Virus record (IMG/VR): IMGVR_UViG_3300023172_000233
Location: 1-21,396 of that record
Origin: a virus
DNA: 21,396 nucleotides
Strand: one strand, 5' to 3'
Notes under the pieces: generated by a model
Database searches by the model: none
What the model was told of the DNA's origin: nothing
Seen by the model: only the letters and a program-made list of their open reading frames with translations
Translations under genes and position numbers: made by a program
Shown here: positions 10,101 to 15,937 of the stretch, piece after piece
Position numbering within the stretch: position 1 is the stretch's first letter
Layout: each line of letters opens with the position of its first letter

Positions 10101-12135
10101 TACCTACACCTTTAGCACCAAGTTTTACAACCACCGTTTCATTTGTTACAACTTCACCATCGTCTGCTAAAGTTAGATGTACTTGCTGTGTGCCATCATT
10201 CTGTGGATCAACTAGTGTTACTTCATAAATTTTATTTCTAACATCGTCGTCTGTGTCTGCGGCAAAAATAATTCTGTGTCCGTTTGCTAATACAACTCCG
10301 TCAGCAGTATAATTTGCAAATCCTTCTACATTAGTAAATGCATCTAACGTATCTGTGTCGATAATATCAACAGGCTTTTTAGCACGACGTCCAAAGTTAA
10401 ACAACTGTAAGTTACTATTGAACTCGATAATTGGACGCTTGCCACGTCTAGTTTGGTCAATGACCGGAGTAAAGTTATTGTACTCAGCAGTGGCATTAAT
10501 AACATCTATATGGAACCATCTGTTGCCACGTGACCAAGCATTGCCATCTATACAGTCTCTTTTACATATAATGTAGTCTTGTGTTGTAGGTGCATTGGCG
10601 CTAGACTCATATCCTTGTGTGTCATATAAATCTATGTCAAAACCAATTGATTCGTCAACAATATAAGACTCTGGAGTAACTAAAGTTGTTACGTCAGTGA
10701 GAGTAATCGCTGTTCCAACGCCCTCAACATAATAACTGTTACCTGCGTATTCAGCAGGTGTAACACCTTCATCGAACTTAACTTTAAGTCCATTGGTAAA
10801 CACAACATTCTCAGGTGATGTATAATTTACTTTTCCTAAAATATCTGTTTCAACATCAATGTTAGATATTGCCTGAGGTTCAACAATTTTGATAGTACCA
10901 TAACGTTCGCCATCAGTACCGTCTTGGTAAACTAGTGTATCTAATATAGCAGTAATAACAGGGATCTCTTCTAAGAAACCCGAGGTCGATTTATAAAACT
11001 CTTTATTACCATTTGCAGTACCTTCTCTTACTAGTACTTTTTGATTAGTTGGTATCTCTGTTAATGGTCTGAATGTTACAATAGGGTCTTCAGGATTGCC
11101 TTCTAAGAACACTCTCCATATTCCATACTTCTCATCGTCAGTTGGCTCATACCCTTCGTCGTAAATGCCACTGTCATAAGGTGCACCGTCTTTATCAAAC
11201 ACACCACCTGTTTCCCAGCCACCACTTTCTATATCTAAAAATATAACTGTTTTGTCTGCTAGGTTACGCTGACCATCGATACCACCAAACTTATCTAACA
11301 CAGTAGACAACAACTGATTGTTTAACTCTTTGTATTGTAGAGTTGAAGCCAAGTCAACATTGTCAACCTTAGGCATATTAATGTAAAAGTCTTGTGCAGT
11401 TTTTTGAGGGACATTAAATGTAATAACGCCATCGTCGTCACCGTTATTAACTACGCCTAATACTTCTCTACTAGAAATATTTGCTTGGTTTAATCTAAAA
11501 CCTGTAGTACCAATTTCTGTTTGTATCCAAAAAGGATTACCTGACTGTCCTACTCTAAATGTGTAACTTCCGCCACGTGATACATAAATTGTTGGATTAC
11601 TTTCTAATCCAATTCCCACATCGCCCGATGCCGCAAATGCATACTCGCTTACTTGTGAATTTCTAGTTACTCTATAATCTTCTTGTGTGGCAACTGTTTG
11701 TGTTCTAATATCAACAGCATCTGGTCCGGTTGGTAGCCAATAGTACTGAGCAAAGTTGACAAACTTGTCTAAGTCAATCTCGCCTGTAAATGTATAAGCA
11801 TCGGAACTAAACAGTCTATCGTGATTATTAATTAAACCACCATGGTATTGAATGGAATCAATAAGGTCATTATAGTTGTTAACAAAGGTTACAGTACCAG
11901 CATCATCTTTAACAACTGCACTAGGCTCGAGCTGATAGTTTGTTCTGTCAGCAGTCTCTTCTGTTATATAGTTGTCTGATGATTTAAAGGTAGGTGTGAA
12001 CTTACGTCCAACAAATCCGTTTAATCTTTTTAGATCAACTTCTGTTGTTGCTTGTTCAAGAGTCGCATTTAGGAACTTTTGATTCGTTGGTGTCCTAAAT
12101 ACTGCTGGTAAAAAGTCTAATGTTCTAACTGCCAT
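1165..12135 (-). CDS. Giant 3656-aa modular virion protein, probable baseplate wedge (gp7 position)
   Basis: A single uninterrupted frame of 10,971 bases. The start at 12135 follows gp6 by 3 bases, with AGGG at 12142-12145. Modules in order: a conserved N-terminus (LPAVFRTPTNQKFLNATLEQ; FVNFAQYYWLPTGP near 130); a cupredoxin-like domain (about 165-265: SYTFRVGQSGNPFWIQT, then VVNNGDDDGVITFNVP); two related NGL/NGH modules (432-484, 604-657); a conserved block at 1148-1400 (PSWWADAYG near 1287, then SSHYPFAVQKLLALTKPAKYF); LGLDDTSQIKFYQGFIQEKG and YEEWAFRTGSYG near 1850-1920; seven FG-GAP-like blades (2199-2851); DSLTGEDVYGNAVPQPNL and RYGIDIRPRQTMF near 3104-3146; and a C-terminal YFFNAGG module near 3480. 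These motifs match, from memory, the huge structural proteins of marine T4-like phages. Its place after gp6 equals T4 gene 7 (1032 aa), so a wedge-initiator role is inferred, not shown. No signal peptide or membrane segment is evident. Confidence 0.85.
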   Translation of the reverse strand: MAVRTLDFLPAVFRTPTNQKFLNATLEQATTEVDLKRLNGFVGRKFTPTFKSSDNYITEETADRTNYQLEPSAVVKDDAGTVTFVNNYNDLIDSIQYHGGLINNHDRLFSSDAYTFTGEIDLDKFVNFAQYYWLPTGPDAVDIRTQTVATQEDYRVTRNSQVSEYAFAASGDVGIGLESNPTIYVSRGGSYTFRVGQSGNPFWIQTEIGTTGFRLNQANISSREVLGVVNNGDDDGVITFNVPQKTAQDFYINMPKVDNVDLASTLQYKELNNQLLSTVLDKFGGIDGQRNLADKTVIFLDIESGGWETGGVFDKDGAPYDSGIYDEGYEPTDDEKYGIWRVFLEGNPEDPIVTFRPLTEIPTNQKVLVREGTANGNKEFYKSTSGFLEEIPVITAILDTLVYQDGTDGERYGTIKIVEPQAISNIDVETDILGKVNYTSPENVVFTNGLKVKFDEGVTPAEYAGNSYYVEGVGTAITLTDVTTLVTPESYIVDESIGFDIDLYDTQGYESSANAPTTQDYIICKRDCIDGNAWSRGNRWFHIDVINATAEYNNFTPVIDQTRRGKRPIIEFNSNLQLFNFGRRAKKPVDIIDTDTLDAFTNVEGFANYTADGVVLANGHRIIFAADTDDDVRNKIYEVTLVDPQNDGTQQVHLTLADDGEVVTNETVVVKLGAKGVGKQYWYNGTTWIQGQQKTGFNQACKFDIFDTNGNSFSNSSTYPGTQFAGTKIFSYKEGTGIPDTILDFPLSYRTFESVGDILFDNNYQIDTFATTASLTNKVSKGFLHVNSDISNYSLANTWRKTSTDTRQFQVYSYPYKGSNLFLYPATELDNIGRRTLKVFVGSKLLNADEYTKVTANNKQYIQIDLNVELSNKTITILTLANDVLENTYYKIPINLDNNSLNQEFNTVTLGQLRNHFQVEFENSIGTTGAFPGSNNSRDIQVNKSEGNIVQHASGIPYAMLFTGDKLANFFDGLELSAREYTNFKNKFVQTAYTLEGIEFLSTDAAVDAILTSINEAKTDSFPWYYSDMIPVGSDYVENTYTWARGNSKSYRLTSVVDMNTPGERSVLVFNNTTQLLRYRDYDFSSDGLFVELTTSYTPTAGDVVKIREYNSTAGSFVPETPSKMGLYPSYQPRLLTDTTYRKSTTFIIGHDGSYTPTWGDARDDILLELEKRIYNNIKVRYSKDRLDIHDVLPGQFRTTEYTRAECLQIIGSEFARWAGNNQIDYTQHDFFLSSDPFTYNWNQSASAVDGSVLPGFWRGVYRYYYDTDTPHLTPWECLGLAEEPSWWADAYGTAPFSAGNLVLWDDLEAGYIKEPGNERYDARYKRPGVTKYIPINVYGELRAPNEFLVRSFNGNYVENSFSIGDESPAETAWIKSSHYPFAVQKLLALTKPAKYFGINARVSAYDKNTSLDQFVLSTTNSRLTKDDIQVNGSLVNGVRQYTAGYINWIASRIRDLGIDPAVTLRNKLDNLDIQLSYKLAGFTDKTYLKVLAEQNSPASTTDSVFIPDIDYELFLHKSNPLNRLSYSAVVVEKTSSGYKVEGYDLDNPFFRVVPSRNNSKRNITQINIFGTEVEVNNDFIPVFESVPYGKTYKSKEEVIDFLISYGRYLTAQGFVYQGRVGTLGETKSWLTSAKEFLAWVEQGWAVGNLIVLAPAFDMVELVLDNSTVDNISSEFRGSRVLDQNFNRISNKDLQVSRIGNSVTIKSLENKTIGLVVLNEIQYEHVFVPNNTTVFNDVIYQPELGNRQGRIKLVGFKTNNWDGTLTPGGFILNQDNIQNWKPSQDYKKGSLVKFKTRYYTALQNVTGTVAFDETKWQEVDYDTIKKGLLPNFANTATGIEKFYDIDDINLESDRDLLSKSLIGYKNRDYLNNLGLDDTSQIKFYQGFIQEKGTLNSINALTRATLNNLTSNLDFYEEWAFRTGSYGVLDRNQVIEVQTNDNDYTNTKSIVKLLTSNETAPVDILSVPFSDVYKRPAQYDATPFIYRTYDTNLNKDINKAGFARKDDIDHTIFDIKELELASANVEKMGVGQEVWVAKDWSGSWNVYRIMATNTTPIRVTNATNGIMKVKTNTPSGVVKNDVVLLKDFNFKVDALYRVDKVLTETEFQVKTTALRLSLLVDPNTNAPASLEGSGNLYKMQSVRYTYPSRAAATDPLNYWKVGDKVFIDEHNTAGDWQVLQKSEPWTNNKKNTWASGSADDLYGKSVMLGHSAEWSAVGAPGEGTGRVIISDVNSLNDFDFAEVLSAVIGQSTDITDDFGSSLATGQLGFSYDGSTAYNDEFLAVGAPATNGSRGAVVIFRRRNDTWTTHQYIAPPYSASAGAEFGKAIAMSKDARWLYVGAPGDNRVEAFGIDVALEEKSYTIEGDGSTTVFTLDFTPKSLTSITVIDNADKIYRHTTDYTLSGDQLTFTSAPADAILITVSQPFYYKYEASLTASDGDSGDQFGASVWSSTDGTQVVIGAPRHDNAGDDSVVDSGAAYLFDRTVEAFEGDGSTTAFTTQRTMDADVNKVTVNGVLQDVRKGSDVYYDYTVSGTTLTFNTAPASSAIIKCDTNTFIQMQKFAEQTANERGVGNEFGKSVLICPTDCSIYLGNPSDDPRELRNSGSVDRYVNQGRVYGTITSTATSPTVTIGHSIRINDFEVVFTGTTVDSVKTDINTAGIAGVTASVTGGVLTISSSSTIQLQKLKVLPGLGTGLSDLGLSVFYYAQTILAPKGRTNSNFGDTLAISDDALTLFVGAPNCTMRVNMQFDVDATDGEPDTTFDIDSTTFFDTNPKSGAAYVFEYLDNPLNDVTDPGKFDFIQELEVSSATDDMAEEDRFGVSISIRGNYAIVGAEQDDEEGTDAGAVYDFDSSGLKGWKVLRQKTPQVEVDAINKAYLYNRDTKEILTYLDVYDPAKGKIVGQAAQALDYISSQDPALYNSSAWTSDHVGKYWWDTDQVRYMDYEQGSYLYKSNNWGAFFPGSTVKTYEWVKTDVLPSDYVTAGYNGVPKYANDINYVEVTTNEINTGTEKTYYYYWVGDRTETDGMDKRLTTSQVDLLITDPVSQGVPHIAIMENNLIGLFNCQNYINDDYTILGVNYDTSLNEAVLHNEFQLVQESKQDTALPSNIVNKLFDSLTGEDVYGNAVPQPNLPASERYGIDIRPRQTMFVNRSNALESFFTYINTVMSKNQIVETRSLTQLLEKETTPTKSTGGWTESVNTYAELKFIDTDLYSDGYRVLVLADELFNSGGWSLYELDVVDSSTRNWVQVDKQAYDTTKYWKYANWYATDFDGTTIPDYVVSTRNGLEELSLNSGDIVKVSNRGNGLFEILRVKADGTPEVVGLEDGTIEFLSTIWTEALSGLWDEYNIYATGSATGVLTIGANVNSIWGVGQGDTGYGQSGLLTVKETDVDPTEAEWQAMYDIITLAGGHQDTTLLEMGTTDVDLFLDNITANINNIYNNRLVTRATNVAISKNITSTGAWQESATQEIRYTWADPDEARYFFNAGGFITVDPSVVDYTSDEKARSWDALTQMCGAIKIGAHSTTVIGDTITATVTETHTSSISAVTSNKGYYDLTSTETLIFSKTLTTPASPYLDGSPNRVQIYASTNGVVGDNADNGTIITIKVVLEDATTDPSDADPYTMDGTVKTVSSYYEPTSSRLQKTWSVPAVTLFSKTHE
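4312..4322 (-). other. Approximate entry into the third inter-blade module (between blades 5 and 6)
   Basis: From about here down to position 3997 (residues 2608-2713) the propeller is interrupted by a third insert unlike the GDGSTT pair. It has INDFEVVFTGTTVDSVKTDI followed by GVTASVTGGVLTISSSSTI. The pattern (a 'V-x-F-T-G-T-T' strand, a helix, then 'G-V-T-A-S-V..G-x-L-x-I') resembles small alpha-beta modules of flagellar hook-associated and phage structural proteins. The assignment is by eye. Confidence 0.4.
4429..4689 (-). other. Second GDGSTT beta module, between propeller blades 4 and 5
   Basis: About 87 residues (2483-2569) with EAFEGDGSTTAFTT, KVTVNGVLQDV, YDYTVSGTTLTFNTAP and AIIKCDTN. 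It has the same order of motifs as the module between blades 3 and 4. The DNA coding for GDGSTT is nearly the same in both copies (about 4653-4673 and 5030-5050), differing at few bases. This is consistent with a duplication, or with one conserved module acquired twice. Confidence 0.65.
4822..5091 (-). other. GDGSTT beta module inserted between propeller blades 3 and 4
   Basis: About 90 residues (2349-2438) of the giant protein with the pattern YTIEGDGSTTVFTL, then SITVIDN, DYTLSGDQLTFTSAP and AILITVSQP. This G-D-G-S-T-T-x-F-T ... D-Y ... G-x-x-L-T-F ... A-P layout is common in phage tail-fibre and structural proteins as a small beta-sandwich. It interrupts the spacing of the FG-GAP blades and is paralogous to the module at 4429-4689. 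Confidence 0.65.
11340..11640 (-). other. Cupredoxin-like beta domain near the N-terminus of the giant protein
   Basis: Residues of about 165-265 read TIYVSRGGSYTFRVGQSG, then NPFWIQTE, EVLGVVNNGDDDGVITFNVP and DFYINMP. The order (Y-x-F-x-V ... PFWI-x-T ... GVxNNGxxxGxIxFxVP) matches a domain often seen in marine phage virion proteins. That domain resembles the cupredoxin fold, whose last loop usually ends YYQC..H. Here the corresponding stretch (DFYINMPKVDN) has neither Cys nor His, so a metal site is unlikely and the role is probably structural. Confidence 0.45.
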
Positions 12136-12138
12136 TTA

Positions 12139-15100
12139 TTACCCTAACTTTAAGTTTGATGCTGTTAAACTTGGTACTACTGCTACCTGATCTACTGTCG
12201 CTACACTAATAAAAATTTCATCTGCGTTACATGTAATTTGTTGTAAGTTTCCATAATTTGCGTTGTCTGGAACAATAACAATACTTGCAACATAAGGAAC
12301 TAGCTCTGCGTGTAAGTATGCACTTAGTTCGCTGAAGTAAAATGTTTCACCAAAGTCCCAGTTAGCTAACTCAAAATATTCTGTTAATGCTTCTACAACA
12401 CGTACTCTTACTTCGCTGTCTGAAATATTAACGTTTGGATTCTTAACTACCTTAAATGTAGCTCTTAATCCTGCATCTGCTTTAATACCAAATAATGGCT
12501 TGTATTTTGCACTATTAAAAATAATAGTGTCAGACACACTCTTGTAGTTTTCTAAACTAGCATAGTTTAATCTTAAACTTTCTGCTGTAGGTCTTGTTGG
12601 TTCTGTCAACTTACCTGTTGTGTCTTGTGCCCATAATCTGTAGTCGTCGTTATAATCGTTTGTTAGCAAGTACAAGTCAATAATATTGCTTGGGCTAGGA
12701 TCGATACGCTTGTATCCAGGTGCGTTGTGTCTGTACTGGAAGTATAAGCTCTGTCTTCCAGTGTAATAACTATAACCAGACAGTAAACTTATAACTTTAA
12801 CATCACTAACTACATTAAGTTGATAAAACTTCAATGAAGTTGTAGTAAAGAATATCTGTTCATCAGGATAGTCATTTTTGTTTGCTTCAATTTCGTCTAA
12901 GTCAGCGAAATCGTAATTTACGGTATTAGCAGTTAATGGCTCAATATCACTAAAACTATACTGATCCGTTGACGTTTTAAAGTAAACTCTCTTATCGTTA
13001 GGGTTTGTATCTGGTGCGACTAGTGTTTCAAAGAAGTCTGGATCGTCTGCGATCCCGTCATCGTCGCTGTCAGTAAAACTAATACGTAGTCTTTTTGTAT
13101 TAGCATAACCATCACTCTCAACTACGTTTTTATAAACCTGCAAATTAACATCTGTAGTCAGCGCATCACTGCTGTCGGGCTCGCTGTTGATTCTTAATAC
13201 TTTAATATTGTCTTTTACAACGCTGTTGACTGACGCATCATATATTTTGGCGGCTTCGTCTAGGTAGAAGTTTGTTTCTCCTTCTGACTCATAAATGTAT
13301 TCTAAGTTTCTATATGTTGCTGTGTATACTTGGTTAGTAGCCTTAAAATGCATCAACCAACTAGCATCTAAACTTGCACTGGTTGTATCTTGTGCGTATG
13401 TTAAACTAAAGTCGCTAGTTAAATCTAAATCTGCGTCAGCAATAATATACCAAGTACGTGTGTCTTGGTCATACCCCAAACCAAACTCATCGTAGACTTT
13501 AATTAATTCTATTATTGAGTTTTGAATAGTTGCACTTGGTTGATTATTATATGTAGGAATGACCTGACTCATAACAGCGTCGGTTGGGACTAGTTCATTT
13601 AATGTTACTGGTCCGTTTCCATTTTCTAAATTACCTAGTCCACCGTTAGTACCGTCTGTAACAACACTAGTAATAGTAGCCCATATAACTGTACGATCTC
13701 CTGGTAAACTCGGTGTACCAGTTTTTAGTAAGTTGCCAACACTAAAGTATTTGCCGCTTGGAGCAGTAAATTTAACTAAACTGTTTACAGTTAGATACTT
13801 TCTGTTATCGTTTACAAAACTACCAATGTTCTGTGGATCATCTGTTGTAGCGTTTGTAAAATATCCTGTAGCAGTATTAGTTGTTGATGTACTTTGATTC
13901 CAATCTAAGTTAGGGAAAGTATATCTGTTGAAGTTGTCATAGTAAAAATGTAATGTTTCACGCTCTGCTAGTGCAGGATTAACTTGATTGTTAATAGCAT
14001 TTAATATGTCTGCATTGGTTACAAAGTCAAACGTAAATGTTTTATTATTATCTCTGCGATACAACATACCATCTTGGCAAAATACATTTGTACTAGAATA
14101 TTTTCCTGTTGTGTCAGCTACATCTAAGAATCTGCTGATACCACTTGCTGTTCTATTAACTGCTTTAGACTTAACCAAGTCGCTAAATGCAGTAAATGGG
14201 AAGATATTATAATCTTCACCGTTAATCATTCTGTTTTGTGTATAATACTGTTGTGGTGCCTTAAGTCTAATGTCGTCGGCACTTTCTCTTGCAGTTGCAT
14301 TAGTAACTGTGTACTCTAAACTTGCAACAATAGTAAGTGTTTCCTGTCTTCCACGCTTACTGACGTAGTTTACACTAAAGGTTACTTCTTGTAATTCGTT
14401 TGGTGTGATCTGATATGTCAAACCGTTTGAGATACGATAGAACAATCTAAATCTGCCTTGAGGTATTTCTGAAAAGGCGCCGTCACCAAACACTAAGTTA
14501 ATCTGATCGTTTAATCTAGTAGTTACTTGGTATGCTTTACGGCTTGCCGAAGTGTCACTATTATAAATGATGTTTGCGTTAGCGACACTAGGAACTTGAT
14601 TCCACAAGTCCTGTAAATTACCATCATCATCTAAACTGTACAACCACAGATCGTTATTGTTAATATTTGAGATATTAATATTTGTTACTCTGTTAACTAA
14701 ACTTTCATCGAAGTTTAAGTCAATAGTTCCCATAGAACCTTGCTTGAAGTAAAAGAAGTAACCTGTGTTGTTACTGCCGTTACCTAAGTTATCATTCTTG
14801 TATAAAATTTGGAATGTGCCATCTGGACCAACGTTTTCTTCGTAAACATATTGTTGATTAAGTGTTGTAGGACTAACTAATTCAAAGTTAGTGTTTACAT
14901 TATCAACTGTTTTACTAAAAGGAAATACCGGTAAACTTGTGTTATCAATTCTAAATGCGTACTCGTCATGTTTAACACTATTAAGTGTCTGACTGTTACC
15001 AGGCTTACCTACCTTTTGTCCCGATATCATTGCTAAGTTTAAAATAGTATTCCACTGCTCTTGCCAGTCTGGATTACTTGTGTCGTTCCAATTAATAACA

Positions 15101-15519
15101 GTATTACTAATGTTTTTACCGTTACTGTCATTTACTGATTCTGTAGTTCCTATCGAATTAAACTTTAAAAAGCCCGAAGCAGGAATACTACGCTTAGGAG
15201 TATAACTAACTAGTCTTGCTAGACGTAGAATACTTTCTCTGCGTTCTGCTGTATCAATAAAGTTTTCACGGGTGTTTAAGTCTGCTCTAAATGCTAGACT
15301 CTGTCCCATGAATGCGATTAAATCTATTAGGGCAATGTACTCTGAACTCTCAACAAAGTCGTTGAAGTCCTCAGGATAGTAAAGTTGCAGATAATCAATC
15401 ATAGACTTGCGTAAAGTCGCAAAGTCATAGCTCTGGAAGTCTGCTTCCCTAAAACTTTGATAAACTTTTTGCCAGTCTTCTGCGGCTAAAAGCCCTACTT
15501 GTCGTTCATTAATCGCCAT
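12139..15519 (-). CDS. 6: Baseplate wedge protein gp6, enlarged form
   Basis: gp6 is the wedge subunit that forms the ring around the baseplate hub in T4-like phages. The N-terminus is diagnostic: ADFQSYDFATLRKSMIDYLQ, then YPEDFNDFVESSEYIALIDL and AFMGQSLAFRADLNTRENF, then AERRESILRLARLVSYTPKR. This is very close to gp6 of marine T4-like phages. The C-terminal 150 residues (VRVRVVEALTEYFELANWDF, then FYFSELSAYLHAELVPYVAS) fit the baseplate J-type core domain. At 1126 aa it is much longer than T4 gp6 (660 aa); the extra length is a beta-rich middle (about 150-950) with an acidic DSDDDGIADDPD loop near residue 815. The start at 15519 has AAGG at 15530-15533. The gene follows gp25 after 43 bases and is followed by the giant wedge gene after 3. 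Identification is confident. Confidence 0.95.
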   Translation of the reverse strand: MAINERQVGLLAAEDWQKVYQSFREADFQSYDFATLRKSMIDYLQLYYPEDFNDFVESSEYIALIDLIAFMGQSLAFRADLNTRENFIDTAERRESILRLARLVSYTPKRSIPASGFLKFNSIGTTESVNDSNGKNISNTVINWNDTSNPDWQEQWNTILNLAMISGQKVGKPGNSQTLNSVKHDEYAFRIDNTSLPVFPFSKTVDNVNTNFELVSPTTLNQQYVYEENVGPDGTFQILYKNDNLGNGSNNTGYFFYFKQGSMGTIDLNFDESLVNRVTNINISNINNNDLWLYSLDDDGNLQDLWNQVPSVANANIIYNSDTSASRKAYQVTTRLNDQINLVFGDGAFSEIPQGRFRLFYRISNGLTYQITPNELQEVTFSVNYVSKRGRQETLTIVASLEYTVTNATARESADDIRLKAPQQYYTQNRMINGEDYNIFPFTAFSDLVKSKAVNRTASGISRFLDVADTTGKYSSTNVFCQDGMLYRRDNNKTFTFDFVTNADILNAINNQVNPALAERETLHFYYDNFNRYTFPNLDWNQSTSTTNTATGYFTNATTDDPQNIGSFVNDNRKYLTVNSLVKFTAPSGKYFSVGNLLKTGTPSLPGDRTVIWATITSVVTDGTNGGLGNLENGNGPVTLNELVPTDAVMSQVIPTYNNQPSATIQNSIIELIKVYDEFGLGYDQDTRTWYIIADADLDLTSDFSLTYAQDTTSASLDASWLMHFKATNQVYTATYRNLEYIYESEGETNFYLDEAAKIYDASVNSVVKDNIKVLRINSEPDSSDALTTDVNLQVYKNVVESDGYANTKRLRISFTDSDDDGIADDPDFFETLVAPDTNPNDKRVYFKTSTDQYSFSDIEPLTANTVNYDFADLDEIEANKNDYPDEQIFFTTTSLKFYQLNVVSDVKVISLLSGYSYYTGRQSLYFQYRHNAPGYKRIDPSPSNIIDLYLLTNDYNDDYRLWAQDTTGKLTEPTRPTAESLRLNYASLENYKSVSDTIIFNSAKYKPLFGIKADAGLRATFKVVKNPNVNISDSEVRVRVVEALTEYFELANWDFGETFYFSELSAYLHAELVPYVASIVIVPDNANYGNLQQITCNADEIFISVATVDQVAVVPSLTASNLKLG

Positions 15520-15529
15520 ATTAAGTGTA

Positions 15530-15533
15530 CCTT
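15530..15533 (-). promoter_or_regulatory. Shine-Dalgarno site for gp6
   Basis: AAGG on the minus strand ends about 10 bases before ATG 15519. The spacing is on the long side but acceptable. It would still be within the transcript if the upstream AATAAATA element starts RNA near 15532, though then only at its very 5' end. Confidence 0.4.
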
Positions 15534-15537
15534 TTAG

Positions 15538-15545
15538 TATTTATT
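15538..15545 (-). promoter_or_regulatory. Candidate T4-type late promoter upstream of gp6
   Basis: The minus strand carries AATAAATACTA in the only intergenic gap of the window (15520-15562). T4 late promoters are defined by TATAAATA recognised by the gp55 sigma factor, and cyanophage late genes use the looser NATAAATA, which this octamer matches exactly. A start six bases downstream would fall near 15532, giving a very short leader before gp6. There is no -35 element, as expected for this class. In AT-rich DNA an 8-base match can occur by chance, so the location is the main support. Confidence 0.45.
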
Positions 15546-15562
15546 GCCGTTAAAAACTGCTA

Positions 15563-15937
15563 TTATATTGCTGTCAAGCTCTGATCTGCTTGGTCAAATT
15601 GCAGTTTAATTTGATCTGTAAAATCTGAATTAACATATTCTAAGTCAAGCTCTATTTGTATGCCTTGATCATATTCAACTATAGTGACGTCGGTAACATT
15701 AATCCTAGGATCATAACTTACAACGGCCTTTACGTCATCTATAATAGCCTGCTTACTTGTAGCAGTTAATGGGTCAAATACAACACTCCATAAATTGCTA
15801 CCAAAGTTAGGATTGTGTAACTTCTCACCTTTACGGATATGGAAGTGATTAATTAAGTCTTGTTTAGCAAGTTCATAGTCTGCTAATCTAGTTTTACGCT
15901 GATTAATTAATGTACTAAATCCTCTGTATATTGTCAT
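15563..15937 (-). CDS. 25: Baseplate wedge protein gp25 (GPW/gp25 family)
   Basis: gp25 is a small wedge component that sits next to gp6 and is the point where tail sheath assembly begins. This 124-aa protein has the family's usual size. It has the family signature: an N-terminal strand and helix (DYELAKQDLINHFHIRKGEK), LHNPNFGSNLWSVVFDPLT in place of the usual N-P-x-F-G-x-x-L-W..F-E-P, then IIDDVKAVVSYDPRINVTDV and an acidic-hydrophobic C-terminus (GIQIELDLEYV). The family is often labelled lysozyme-like, but the known role is structural. The start ATG at 15937 overlaps the TGA of the preceding gene by 4 bases (ATGA) and has a strong AGGAG at 15945-15949, so coupled translation is likely. 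Identification is confident. Confidence 0.93.
   Translation of the reverse strand: MTIYRGFSTLINQRKTRLADYELAKQDLINHFHIRKGEKLHNPNFGSNLWSVVFDPLTATSKQAIIDDVKAVVSYDPRINVTDVTIVEYDQGIQIELDLEYVNSDFTDQIKLQFDQADQSLTAI

Noticed and set aside
15563-15937. gp25 as a peptidoglycan lysozyme
   Set aside because: The family is sometimes named lysozyme-like, but no catalytic set is visible and the established role is structural in the baseplate wedge.
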